Source: Acidobacteriota bacterium
Lineage (GTDB): Bacteria; Acidobacteriota; Terriglobia; Bryobacterales; Bryobacteraceae
Direction: 5' to 3'
Length of the DNA stretch: 64,000 nucleotides
Assembly: GCA_018268935.1 (NCBI GenBank)
Contig: JAFDVS010000059.1
Coordinates: 1-64,000 of the forward strand
The translations under genes and the position numbers were made by a program. Below, piece after piece: positions 28,244 through 36,463 of this stretch (the stretch's first letter is position 1; each line of letters opens with the position of its first letter). Under the pieces are notes generated by a model. That model did not search any database, was not told the DNA's origin, and saw nothing but the letters and a program-made list of their open reading frames with translations.

Positions 28244-29206
28244 CTACCCGATCGGCGTAAATCGGTCCAGAATCTGGACCGCCTTCTTACGCCCTGTCCC
28301 CGCTGGCCTGCCCTTGAACTTCAAATGCCCGTTCACCAGCATGTCCACCGGACGCCCTACCGGATAGTCGAACGTCAGCACGTCCTCTTCGTCCAATTCC
28401 AGCAGATCCTCCACCGACAACGTCGGCCCCCGCAGCCGCGAGTCAATATGCACCGTCGATGCCTGGATCAGTTGCAGCATCCGCAACTGCTCTTCCTCGG
28501 TGGACTCCGACTTCCGGATGGACCACTGCTGGTCGAACTTCTGCCGCAACATCTTGATGATGATCGACGGCATCCCGATGTTCATCATCCCCGAGCTTTC
28601 CCCAATTCGCACTTCCAGACTCACCGCCACCACTGCCTCGTTCGGAGCCAGAATCTGCAGCAGTTGCGATTCCGTCTTGAACGAGTCAATGACAAAATTG
28701 ATCGTCGTTACCGTCGACCACGCTTCCTTCAGATCGTGCAGCACAATCCGGAAAATGCTCTCCAGAATGCTCTGCTCAATCTCCGTGACCTCCCGGTCCG
28801 GCCGCAGCGCACCCTTCCCATTTCCGCCCAGCAGCATCTCCAGTATCGGAAATACCAGCGACGGATTGATCTCCAGCACCGCATTGCCGTCAAATGGCCG
28901 CATCCCCAGCGACACCAGCACCGTCGGCGCCGGCAAACACTGGCTGAACTCCATAAACGACAATTGCTCCACACTCACCAGGTTCACCAACGCATAGTTC
29001 CGCAGATACGCCGACAAGCTCGAACTCAAACTCCGCGCAAACGCCTCATGCAGCAAGTGGATCGCCCGCAACTGGTCCTTCGCAATCCGGTCCGGCCGCC
29101 GGAAATCGTATGGCGTCGCCTTCTTCGCAGGATCTGCGTCCGCGCTCTGGTCCCGGAGGTTTCGAAATACACTATCGATTTCCTCCTGCGTCAGCACTCT
29201 ATCCAT
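28244..29206 (-). CDS. fliM: Flagellar motor switch protein FliM
   Basis: A 320-residue protein of normal FliM length. It starts with the CheY-P-binding peptide (LTQEEIDSVF), has the FliM middle domain with LPAPTVLVSLGMRPFDGNAV and the LLGGNGKG motif, and ends with a SpoA/FliN-like domain (LRGPTLSVEDLLELDEEDVL). FliM forms the C-ring of the flagellar rotor and sets rotation sense. AGGGGAG lies 4 nt before the ATG. No other flagellar or chemotaxis gene occurs in the window, so it is either an orphan or part of a dispersed flagellar regulon. It is convergent with the decayed HAAS gene. Confidence 0.93.
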   Translation of the reverse strand: MDRVLTQEEIDSVFRNLRDQSADADPAKKATPYDFRRPDRIAKDQLRAIHLLHEAFARSLSSSLSAYLRNYALVNLVSVEQLSFMEFSQCLPAPTVLVSLGMRPFDGNAVLEINPSLVFPILEMLLGGNGKGALRPDREVTEIEQSILESIFRIVLHDLKEAWSTVTTINFVIDSFKTESQLLQILAPNEAVVAVSLEVRIGESSGMMNIGMPSIIIKMLRQKFDQQWSIRKSESTEEEQLRMLQLIQASTVHIDSRLRGPTLSVEDLLELDEEDVLTFDYPVGRPVDMLVNGHLKFKGRPAGTGRKKAVQILDRFTPIG

Positions 29207-29383
29207 ACAACTCCCCTCCCCCCCCTTCTATCGTCCTTTCCCCCTCCTTTCTGCAGCAACCTTACCCTCTTCTCATCCGTCTTTTTCCATGAGGCCTACC
29301 ACCTCCCCGATACCTCGTTCCGGAACTAGATAGTTGTACTACACAACGATTACAAAATTGAATTAGAAAGCGAGTCTTGGGAG

Positions 29384-30808
29384 TTGAAGAAAGTAAGCTT
29401 TCCTACCAGTCCAGTCCTGCTCTTCTCTGTCCTCTGCCTATTGCCCCCGGGCGCCCTCCGTGCGTATCAATTCTCGGGCGGCGATGAAACCGCTACCTCC
29501 GGCGACGACCCCGCCATCTCGGCCATCTCCCCCACAAAAGAGCGTGGCCCCGAAACGTTTCTCCAAAACCAATCCGTCGATTGGTCCCGCGTCTTCCAGC
29601 AATCCGCCCGCTTCCTCGCCATCCAGCACGGCTTCCGCCTCGCCACCGAAAAAGGCACCCGTCAAGGTATGCGCGGGCCCTTCTTCGACACCTACGCCGA
29701 ATCCATCCGCAGCATGCATGGCTGGGCTGACGGCGATCCCTTCTACGTCAACTTCATCGGCCACCCCATGATGGGCGCCGTCGCCGGCCGCATCTTCGAA
29801 CAGAACGATCGCCGTTACCTCGGCGCCAGCTTCGGCAACAACCGCGACTACTGGAAGCGCCAGCTCCGCGCCGCCGCCTTCTCCTTCGCCTATAGCGCCC
29901 AATTTGAAATCGGCCCGTTCAGCGAAGCCTCCATCGGCAAGATCCAGCGCACCTGGCCCCAGCACGGCTTCGTCGATTTCGTCGTCACCCCAGTCATCGG
30001 CATGGGCTGGGCCATCGGCGAAGATGCCATCGACGAATACCTCGTCCGCCGCATCGAACGCTGGACCGGCAACAACTACGCCCGCATCCTCGCCCGCGGC
30101 TGGCTCAACCCCGCCCGCAGTTTCGCCAACATGCTTGCCGGCCGAGTCCCCTGGTATCGCGAAGACCGCGCCGGCGTTTATGCGCCATACTCCTACGTCC
30201 GCCGCGAGCGCGCCGTCGATCCCGCCCCGGCCCAATCCCTCGACACCCCCTCCGGCCTCGCTCCCTTCGAGTTCTCCATGAACTTCGAGCCGCAATATTT
30301 CACCTCCGCCGCCGTCTCCTGCTTCGGTGGCAACGGCTCCGCCGCGTTCCGCCTCGCGCCCCAGTGGCAACTCGTCTTCGAAGCGGGCGGCTGCAAAATG
30401 TCCAACCTCCCCGAAAACCTCAGCGGCGATTCGCTCACCTACATGGCCGGCCCCCGTTGGCGTCCCTCTCCCAATAGACGATTCCGCCCGCACCTCCAAC
30501 TCTTGGTCGGCGGCCACAAGGTCGCCCAGGAACGCTTCTTCCCCGACAAGTGGCAAACCTGGGAGCCCGTCGTCACCACCGTCCCCAACCCGGCCGCCTA
30601 TCGCTACAACTACACCGACCGTTACGATTCCAACGCCTTCGCTCTCGCCGCCGGCGGCGGCCTCGACATCCGTCTCAACAACGCCCTCGCCTTCCGCCTC
30701 GCCAGCCTCCAATACCGCCACTCCTGGGTCCAATCCCTCGACGGCCTCTCTTTCCAGAACGGACTCCAGTTCTCCACCGGATTAGTCCTCCAAATGGGAA
30801 CATGGTAG
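29384..30808 (+). CDS. Outer-membrane-like protein of unknown function
   Basis: A 474-residue exported protein with signal peptide (MKKVSFPTSPVLLFSVLCLL, cleaved near ALRA-YQF). A conserved-looking region reads NFIGHPMMGAVAGRIFEQ, and the second half has the alternating pattern of a beta-barrel, ending GLVLQMGTW with a terminal aromatic residue. It may belong to the DUF3943-like outer-membrane group, but I am not sure. The start is a TTG chosen because it is the first in-frame start after a stop and gives the signal peptide; the ribosome-binding site is poor. The 177-bp gap to divergent fliM probably carries promoters for both. Confidence 0.65.
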   Translation: MKKVSFPTSPVLLFSVLCLLPPGALRAYQFSGGDETATSGDDPAISAISPTKERGPETFLQNQSVDWSRVFQQSARFLAIQHGFRLATEKGTRQGMRGPFFDTYAESIRSMHGWADGDPFYVNFIGHPMMGAVAGRIFEQNDRRYLGASFGNNRDYWKRQLRAAAFSFAYSAQFEIGPFSEASIGKIQRTWPQHGFVDFVVTPVIGMGWAIGEDAIDEYLVRRIERWTGNNYARILARGWLNPARSFANMLAGRVPWYREDRAGVYAPYSYVRRERAVDPAPAQSLDTPSGLAPFEFSMNFEPQYFTSAAVSCFGGNGSAAFRLAPQWQLVFEAGGCKMSNLPENLSGDSLTYMAGPRWRPSPNRRFRPHLQLLVGGHKVAQERFFPDKWQTWEPVVTTVPNPAAYRYNYTDRYDSNAFALAAGGGLDIRLNNALAFRLASLQYRHSWVQSLDGLSFQNGLQFSTGLVLQMGTW

Positions 30809-30832
30809 TGACGCGGGCCTCCGCGTCCCGCT
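30809..30832. repeat. Diverged copy of the tgacgcgggcctcc repeat
   Basis: Directly after the stop of the outer-membrane-like gene, the sequence tgacgcgggcctcc is followed by gcgtcccgct in place of the aggccggcggct found in the copies at 32147 and 32938. The left half is identical; the right half forms a different pairing (GACGCGGG with CCGCGTCC). It fills most of the 43-bp gap to the ankyrin gene. Confidence 0.55.
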
Positions 30833-30851
30833 GCTCACCGAGGATGCCCCC

Positions 30852-32174
30852 ATGAACCCGTCCAAGCACCACGCCAAGGAACTCACCGCCGCCGTCCAGG
30901 CCCGCGACATCCCCACCATCGAAGCCATGCTCCGCGCCCGCCCCGAACTCGTGAACATGGATATAAGCGAGAAGAACGAACATCGCGCCATCCACTACGC
31001 AGTCATCCTTCGCTCCACCGCCATCACCCGTCTTCTTATGCAGCACGGCGCCGACGCGCGCAAAGGAATTTACCCCCACCGCGACGCCACCAGTGCGCTC
31101 ACCCTCGCCTTCGACCGCGGCTTCGATGACATCGTCGCCATCATCCTCGAAGAAGAGGCACTCCGCCCCTCCGCACCAACGCCCACGCACCAACCTGTCC
31201 CCGAACCTCCCGCCCTCCTCGCAATCGCCCAAGGTGACGCCGCCGCGCTCCGCGGCCTCCACGCCAACGGCGCCCTGGATAACCCCACCACCATCGACAT
31301 CTTCAACCACCACCCCGGCCTCCTCACCGCCGCCGTCCATCACGATCGCCCCGAAATCCTCACCCTCCTGCTCGACCTCGGCTTCGATCCCAACGAGCGT
31401 CAGCGCCTCGCCAACATGGATGAAATCATCTACACCGCCGGCGCCCCCCTCTACACCTGCGTCGTCGAAAACAAGCCCCACCTCGCCGAAATCCTCCTCG
31501 CCCGCGGTGCCGATCCCAACGCCGTCGTCTACACCTCCGGCTCCCCCTTCTACAAAGCCCATTCCCTTCACAACCAGCAATTCATCCACATGCTCGCCAA
31601 ACACGGCGGCATCCTCGATCCCGTCTCCGCCGGATACGCCTGCCAGACCGAGGCCGCGCGCCAACTCCTCGCCACCGCCAAAGACAAAACCGTAGCCGAG
31701 GATCTCCTCTGGAGCGCCGCCGGCGGTGGCGATCCCGAAATCGTCCGCCTCGCCCTTCCCCACATCGATTGGCCCGCTAACGACACCCGCTGGCTCTGGC
31801 CCCTCTGGCAAGCCTTTACCTGCGATGGCGGCATCGAAGCCGGTCTCGCCTCCTTCCGCCTCCTCCTCGATCGCGCCGATCCCAACTCCACCGATGGCGG
31901 CCGCACCATCCTCCACACCATCATGGCCCGTGGCGAACCCGAACACCTCCCCTTCGCCGAACTCCTCCTCGACAAAGGAGCCCGCACCGATATCCGCGAT
32001 CACCTCCTCTGCAGCACTCCCCTCGGCTGGGCCTGCCGCTGGGGCCGCGATCACTTCGTCCAATTCCTGCTCGCCCGAGGCGCCGACCCCATCGAGCCCG
32101 ACGCCGAACCCTGGGCAACACCCAAAGCCTGGACCCAAAAGCGCCGTGACGCGGGCCTCCAGGCCGGCGGCTAA
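30852..32174 (+). CDS. Ankyrin-repeat protein
   Basis: A 440-residue cytoplasmic protein made almost entirely of ankyrin repeats, for example HRAIHYAVILRSTAITRLLM, HHDRPEILTLLLDLGFDPNE, VVENKPHLAEILLARGADPN and GRTILHTIMARGEPEHLPFA. Such proteins bind partners; no enzyme domain is visible. Its last residues (DAGLQAGG) are encoded by a copy of the palindromic repeat at 32147-32173, so the natural C-terminus may have been replaced. A second, unrelated-length ankyrin protein lies at 33012. Confidence 0.85.
   Translation: MNPSKHHAKELTAAVQARDIPTIEAMLRARPELVNMDISEKNEHRAIHYAVILRSTAITRLLMQHGADARKGIYPHRDATSALTLAFDRGFDDIVAIILEEEALRPSAPTPTHQPVPEPPALLAIAQGDAAALRGLHANGALDNPTTIDIFNHHPGLLTAAVHHDRPEILTLLLDLGFDPNERQRLANMDEIIYTAGAPLYTCVVENKPHLAEILLARGADPNAVVYTSGSPFYKAHSLHNQQFIHMLAKHGGILDPVSAGYACQTEAARQLLATAKDKTVAEDLLWSAAGGGDPEIVRLALPHIDWPANDTRWLWPLWQAFTCDGGIEAGLASFRLLLDRADPNSTDGGRTILHTIMARGEPEHLPFAELLLDKGARTDIRDHLLCSTPLGWACRWGRDHFVQFLLARGADPIEPDAEPWATPKAWTQKRRDAGLQAGG
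32147..32173. repeat. Palindromic repeat copy at the 3' end of the ankyrin gene
   Basis: The sequence tgacgcgggcctccaggcc followed by ggcggcta is identical to 32938-32964. The centre GGCCT-cc-AGGCC can pair. This copy lies inside the ankyrin reading frame and supplies its stop codon. With the second copy it brackets the minus-strand TPR gene at 32181-32891 in direct orientation. Confidence 0.7.
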
Positions 32175-32180
32175 AAAAAT

Positions 32181-32891
32181 TCATTTCCGTTTCGCCACAA
32201 TCACCGCCCGATTCCGAACCAAACCCCGAACCATCCAATGTTCCTGCCCATACAACAGCACTGCCAGCTCCACCGCTCTCCCCGCCGCCCTATCCGCCGC
32301 CTCATAATTCCCCAACCGGTACTCCGCTCCCGACAAACCCGCCAGCGCCCGCACCAACTGCGGCCCACCCCTCATCAACTCCACCGCGCGCGCAAACTCC
32401 CGCCGAGCCTCCGCATACTTCCCCTGCCGAATCAACACAGCCCCCATATTCTGCAGCACTCCGGACACATCCTCAGCCCGCCCGCCCACGCGCTGCAAAA
32501 TCTCCAAAGCCTTCGTAAACTCCCCATAAGCCGTCGTCAGCCTCCCCTCAAGCATCTCCAGCGAACCAATCCCGCTATGCAACCCCGCCAACTCCGCGCT
32601 ATTCTCCGGCAGTTCATTCGCCACAAGCCTCGCCTCACGCACTCGCTTCGCCGCCGATTCCCGCTCCCCCATCTCCAACTCCACTGCCACCAAATTCAAA
32701 TACAGCCGCAACCGCGTAGCCGCCGACGCCTTCGTCAAATCCTCCACCGCAATCGCCGCCAGATATGCCTCCCGCGCCTCCGCGAATTGTCCCGCCTCCT
32801 GATGCCGTAGCGCCCGCTCATTCCATGCAAACGTCAACTCCGATTGCGCCGCCATCTCCACCGCAACAAACAAAACAAGAAGCAATTTCAT
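32181..32891 (-). CDS. Secreted TPR protein
   Basis: A 236-residue protein with signal peptide MKLLLVLFVAVEMAAQ and at least four TPR units (ALRHQEAGQFAEAREAYLAA, HSGIGSLEMLEGRLTTAYGE, LQNMGAVLIRQGKYAEARRE, GAEYRLGNYEAADRAAGRAV). The ATG at 32891 is chosen because the signal peptide starts there; the open frame upstream runs through the palindromic repeat. TPR proteins act as scaffolds and no partner is evident. The gene is bracketed by two identical repeat copies. Confidence 0.75.
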   Translation of the reverse strand: MKLLLVLFVAVEMAAQSELTFAWNERALRHQEAGQFAEAREAYLAAIAVEDLTKASAATRLRLYLNLVAVELEMGERESAAKRVREARLVANELPENSAELAGLHSGIGSLEMLEGRLTTAYGEFTKALEILQRVGGRAEDVSGVLQNMGAVLIRQGKYAEARREFARAVELMRGGPQLVRALAGLSGAEYRLGNYEAADRAAGRAVELAVLLYGQEHWMVRGLVRNRAVIVAKRK

Positions 32892-32937
32892 AACCCCACA
32901 CTCAGCAATCCGCATGCCACTGATTACCGTGCCAAAG

Positions 32938-32965
32938 TGACGCGGGCCTCCAGGCCGGCGGCTAA
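32938..32965. repeat. Palindromic repeat copy upstream of the TPR gene
   Basis: This is the second exact copy of tgacgcgggcctccaggcc plus ggcggctaa, in the same orientation as 32147-32173. It lies between the start of the minus-strand TPR gene and the stop of the minus-strand ankyrin gene at 33012. Its palindromic core suggests a REP-type element. Confidence 0.7.
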
Positions 32966-33011
32966 TCATTGTCCGAAATCGAAACCAGAATGCGCGTTTC
33001 CGCAACGCCGC

Positions 33012-33941
33012 CTAACCCAACCCGTTCAAATAATCCCGTACCTCCGGCTGCTTGAAAAAACTAGCCCAACCCGCCGCATCACTCTTGTGCAAATCATCTT
33101 TAATTTTCCGATCCGCCCCCCGCGCCACCAGCAGCTTCACCATCGCCATCCGCCCATGCTGCGCCGCCATATGCAACGCCGTCACGCCCTGCCCATGCGT
33201 CAACCCGCCAAACGTCGCCTTCAAATCCACCGTGGCCCCGTGCGCGATCAGCCACTCCGCCGTCTCCACCCGATTCCCCACCGCCGCCCAGATCAGAGCC
33301 GTCCCCCGATACACATCCGCATCCACCCGGGCCCCGGCTTCCACCAACCGCCCCAGCACCTCCGTCCGTCCCGACTTCGACGCCCAAATCAAAGCCTCAT
33401 CCAACACTTCCTGCCGGTCCGCCGACGGCTGCCATTCCGGAAACCCGCTATGCGGCCGGTAAAACCCCCGAGCCGCGCCCCCCGCATCCCCCCGCAAGCA
33501 TTCCTCTACTAACTCCACACTCCCCAACCCCGCCGCCGCCCGCAGATTCCTCGGGGCAACGCCATGCTGACCCAGCAGATCCGCCACCTCCCGATGCCCC
33601 CAGAACAGCGCCGCGATCAACGGAGTCCCTCCCGATCCACGCGCCTCCAACCGCACATCCGCCCCTCGTTCCAGCAGCATCGCCGCCAATTCGCATTCAT
33701 TCGCATACGCCGCCTGGTGCAACGGAGTCCACCCATGAACATTCCCCTCATTTACCCCCGCCCCCGCTTCCAGCAGCATCTCCACCAACGGCCGCGCCTT
33801 CAAACTCACCGCCAGATTGAGCAGCGTATTCCCATTCTTCCCCTTCTCCACCACCAACCCTGGCTGCTGCCCCAGCAGCACCCGCAGCCCCCCCGCATCT
33901 CCCGCCTCCAACGCCTGAAAAGCCGCCTGAAACAAGCTCAT
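33012..33941 (-). CDS. Ankyrin-repeat protein
   Basis: A 309-residue protein with about seven ankyrin repeats (NGNTLLNLAVSLKARPLVEM, GWTPLHQAAYANECELAAML, GTPLIAALFWGHREVADLLG, GVTALHMAAQHGRMAMVKLL). It is cytoplasmic with no other domain. It is divergent from the membrane protein at 33976 with only 34 bp between, so the two may be co-regulated. The same divergent pair occurs in degraded form at 40261-41121. One speculation is that the ankyrin protein is a partner or immunity factor of the membrane protein. Confidence 0.85.
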   Translation of the reverse strand: MSLFQAAFQALEAGDAGGLRVLLGQQPGLVVEKGKNGNTLLNLAVSLKARPLVEMLLEAGAGVNEGNVHGWTPLHQAAYANECELAAMLLERGADVRLEARGSGGTPLIAALFWGHREVADLLGQHGVAPRNLRAAAGLGSVELVEECLRGDAGGAARGFYRPHSGFPEWQPSADRQEVLDEALIWASKSGRTEVLGRLVEAGARVDADVYRGTALIWAAVGNRVETAEWLIAHGATVDLKATFGGLTHGQGVTALHMAAQHGRMAMVKLLVARGADRKIKDDLHKSDAAGWASFFKQPEVRDYLNGLG

Positions 33942-33975
33942 TCCTCTCCCTCCGTCCTTCTATACTAATCTTCAG

Positions 33976-35025
33976 ATGCCCACTCCCACACGGGAAATCT
34001 GGTGGCTCACCGCCCTCGAAGCGACCCTCTTCTTCTCCTTCCCTTTCTGGGAAATCACCGCCGCCTACGCCGAGCCCACTACCTACCCCTTCCGCTTCGC
34101 CGCCGCTGTCTTATTCGTCGCCATAGCCGCCACACTCATCTTTCACATCGCCCCCGCATTCCTCGCCACAAAGCCCATTCCAACCGCAATCGCCATCTGG
34201 CTCTCTCTCGGCTACACCGAGCGCCTCATCACGACATTCCACATTCTCGGGCTCACCTTCCAAAGCTACGGGCCATGGTTCTGGTTGGCAATAGTCCTCA
34301 TCCTCATCATCACCAGCAAAGCGTGGGCGAAGATCTACACCATCGCCGCGCTCATCCTATCCTGCGCACTACTCACCTGGGCTGTAGTCACCACCTGGCA
34401 CGGCCACTTCGCGCAGAATCCTCACTACACCAACCCGCCCGACCAAATCGACGGACTCCTCATCCTGGGCATGCTGGTTTCCGCCGCCCCCGCCGTCCTC
34501 ATCGCTCGCCAAATCGGCCAACGCGCCCCTACCCGAGCAATCATCTGGAAGACCGGCCTGTTCGGCATCTGCCTCCCCATGCTGATCTCCGTCACCGCCG
34601 CATCACTCGCCGCTCAAGCCGGAGCGACCCTCCACTGGCGCCCCATGCTATTCCGCAGCTTCAACTACGCCCTGGTCGGACCGGACGGCCTCTCCGTCGC
34701 AACATCCATCCAATTCGCCGCCTGTACGCTCCTTGGCCCCGCCGTCCTCAGCGCACTCGCACTCCGCTCCATCGCCCCGCACTGGGAAGGCCGCAAGCGC
34801 CTCTGGTACATCCCACTTGCTGCTGCCCTCATCGTCACCGCCGGCGCATCCCTGCCATGGCGCCCCGACAACACCATCGTCACCGAACTCGCCGTCCCCT
34901 CCTACCAACTATGGGCCCTTACAATCGGAGTTCTCTTCACATGTCACTATCTAACAACTCTCCGGAAACACATCTCGCCACCTACGGCTCGCTCTCACCC
35001 GGCGAATCAAACCACGATCAACTAG
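33976..35025 (+). CDS. Multi-pass membrane protein of unknown family
   Basis: A 349-residue protein with about eight to nine hydrophobic helices (for example FAAAVLFVAIAATLIFHIAP, FWLAIVLILIITSK, AALILSCALLTWAVVTTW, ILGMLVSAAPAVLIA, GICLPMLISVTAASLAA). I recognise no motif. Its divergent partner is an ankyrin protein, and its 3' end overlaps a GGCT-like gene by 85 nt in another frame. A shortened paralogue is at 40492. Confidence 0.75.
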   Translation: MPTPTREIWWLTALEATLFFSFPFWEITAAYAEPTTYPFRFAAAVLFVAIAATLIFHIAPAFLATKPIPTAIAIWLSLGYTERLITTFHILGLTFQSYGPWFWLAIVLILIITSKAWAKIYTIAALILSCALLTWAVVTTWHGHFAQNPHYTNPPDQIDGLLILGMLVSAAPAVLIARQIGQRAPTRAIIWKTGLFGICLPMLISVTAASLAAQAGATLHWRPMLFRSFNYALVGPDGLSVATSIQFAACTLLGPAVLSALALRSIAPHWEGRKRLWYIPLAAALIVTAGASLPWRPDNTIVTELAVPSYQLWALTIGVLFTCHYLTTLRKHISPPTARSHPANQTTIN

Positions 35026-35288
35026 CCGGCCTCAACGGACACTGGTCTCGTGGAACAGTACGCGGCAAACGCATCGAAGCCGGCTGGGGAGCCACCCTCG
35101 GCTTTCCCGCCCTGATCCTCGACCCGTCCGGCCCCCTCGTCGACGTGCATCTCTTCGAATCCTCCGACCTCCCCGATCACTGGCAACGCCTCGACGAATT
35201 CGAAGGCCCCGGATACCGGCGCGTAGTCACCCTCGTATCGACACCCGAAGGCGCCTGCAGTGCCCACATCTATGTGCTCGCCGTTTGA
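34941..35288 (+). CDS. Gamma-glutamylcyclotransferase-like (GGCT/AIG2) protein
   Basis: A 115-residue protein with the AIG2/GGCT signature: LATYGSLSPGESNHDQL, where YGSL forms the substrate-binding loop, and RLDEFEGPGYRRV holding the conserved glutamate that acts as the catalytic acid/base. GGCT enzymes release 5-oxoproline from gamma-glutamyl compounds; some relatives cleave gamma-glutamylamines. The ATG at 34941 lies inside the end of the upstream membrane-protein gene (85-nt overlap), suggesting translational coupling. The longer open frame upstream only shadows that gene. Confidence 0.8.
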   Translation: MSLSNNSPETHLATYGSLSPGESNHDQLAGLNGHWSRGTVRGKRIEAGWGATLGFPALILDPSGPLVDVHLFESSDLPDHWQRLDEFEGPGYRRVVTLVSTPEGACSAHIYVLAV

Positions 35289-35308
35289 ATCCCACACGTG
35301 AAAAGTGG

Positions 35309-35336
35309 GGCAGGCCATCGCTTTTTGTGGCCTGCC
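35309..35336. repeat. Stem-loop after the GGCT-like gene
   Basis: GGCAGGCCA at 35309-35317 and TGGCCTGCC at 35328-35336 pair perfectly over 9 bp with a 10-nt loop containing TTTTT. A second short stem, CGGCC-gaa-GGCCG, follows at 35338-35350. Without a trailing T-run this is more likely a REP-type hairpin than a strong intrinsic terminator, but it could attenuate transcription into the next gene. Confidence 0.55.
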
Positions 35337-35401
35337 TCGGCCGAAGGCCGCGCCCGCAGCCTGTGCTTTCCACCCCCAACCGTCATCATGGAAGCTGAAG
35401 G

Positions 35402-36163
35402 ATGTTAATGATGCCTCCGCACACATCGGCAGCCAGCCTCGCCACCCTCCTCCTCACAATAGGGTTTCCCGCAGCCCCCCTCCAGGCACAAAGCCGCTTT
35501 CAGGGCCACATCACCGACACGGAAGGCGCCGCAATCCGCGCCATCATCCGAGTACTCGACCCACGCACCAACGCCGTCATCCAACAATTCGATGCCAAGG
35601 AAGACGGCACCTTCCAAACGAGTCCCTTGCCACCGGGTGCCTATTCACTCACCGCCTTTGCCTCCGGATTCCGCCGTCACGAATGGCGCAACATCGCCAT
35701 CTCCGCCAACCAAACCATCAGCCTCGCCACAGTCGCCCTCGACTTCGCAGGCTGTGACCCTCCCGGCGTCAACTGCGATTTCATCGGTCCGCCGCCGGAT
35801 GATGTGAAGCGCATCGTGGTGCAAGCCTACATAACTCTGAAACCCTCCTGTGCTGTCGATCTTGATCGCAAACCAACTGAAGCCTGCTCCGCCGCAACGC
35901 CAGCCACAGACATCGCCCTCATCGAACAGAACAACACCCTGCAACTCATCCCCACAAACGGCGCAACCATTTCCCCCACCAACTCGAACTGCACCAGCAC
36001 CGTCTACACCAATAACAAACTCCCCGTCTCCGGACTCGGCCCAGGCGTAGACTTCTGCGTCCGTACCAACAAAGGCGCTCTGTCCCATCTTTTCTTCGTC
36101 AACGACATCGACAACCAAAGCACCTCCGTGAAGCTCTGGTACGTCACCCGCAAGCGCCGCTGA
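35402..36163 (+). CDS. Secreted carboxypeptidase-regulatory-like protein
   Basis: A 253-residue exported protein. After a signal peptide (LATLLLTIGFPAAPLQA) comes a carboxypeptidase-regulatory-like beta sandwich (RFQGHITDTEGAAIRAIIRV, TSPLPPGAYSLTAFASGF). The C-terminal part has several cysteines (CDPPGVNC, PSCAVD, TEACSA, NSNCTS) suggesting disulfides. Three ATGs are close together; GAAGG is better spaced for the second or third (35408/35411), so the true start may be a few codons later. The role is unknown, perhaps surface binding. Confidence 0.7.
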   Translation: MLMMPPHTSAASLATLLLTIGFPAAPLQAQSRFQGHITDTEGAAIRAIIRVLDPRTNAVIQQFDAKEDGTFQTSPLPPGAYSLTAFASGFRRHEWRNIAISANQTISLATVALDFAGCDPPGVNCDFIGPPPDDVKRIVVQAYITLKPSCAVDLDRKPTEACSAATPATDIALIEQNNTLQLIPTNGATISPTNSNCTSTVYTNNKLPVSGLGPGVDFCVRTNKGALSHLFFVNDIDNQSTSVKLWYVTRKRR

Positions 36164-36170
36164 TTCACGG

Positions 36171-36314
36171 TCACCGCCCCGTCCCCTTTAGGGAAACCGC
36201 CCGACGCGTCACGGCCTTCCAGTTCGCAGGCGGCAAAGCTCGCAACTCCACCAAGCCCAGCGCCCGCTTCGCAACCCGCGTGTAAAACGGTAACTGTGTC
36301 TTTTCCGCCGTGTC
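36171..36314 (-). pseudogene. Possible 3' gene remnant
   Basis: In the 300-bp gap between the secreted protein and the kinase, the minus strand has a 47-codon frame reading QLPFYTRVAKRALGLVEL, then ALPPANWKAVTRRAVSLK, ending in TGA. The composition looks like a genuine protein C-terminus, but the frame is closed upstream and no start is present, so it is probably the tail of a deleted gene. I do not recognise the family. The rest of the gap (36315-36463) holds an AATCTGTGG-type repeat and otherwise nothing assignable. Confidence 0.3.
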
Positions 36315-36344
36315 TCACTGCAGAGGGGCACCCGACCATCGGCG

Positions 36345-36366
36345 TTTATCTGGGTTCATCTGTGGC
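36345..36366. repeat. Copy of a tctg-ttcatctgtggc intergenic repeat
   Basis: The sequence tttatctgggttcatctgtg, followed by gc, resembles 48947-48980 (atctgcgttcatctgtgtta and atctgtggc) and a short piece at 46374-46390 (gggcatctgtggctaac). Similar phrases are seen between genes in many bacterial genomes. The function is unknown. Confidence 0.5.
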
Positions 36367-36463
36367 CAGCCAATCTTCTTCTTCAACTCCCGGCTACTGT
36401 CAACTGTTGACGCGGACACCAAACTAGCGGCCCCAGGAAAGACGGCGTAAACTAAAGACTCCC

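Noticed and set aside
35309..35336. Intrinsic terminator
   Set aside because: The stem is strong, but the T-run is in the loop rather than after the stem.
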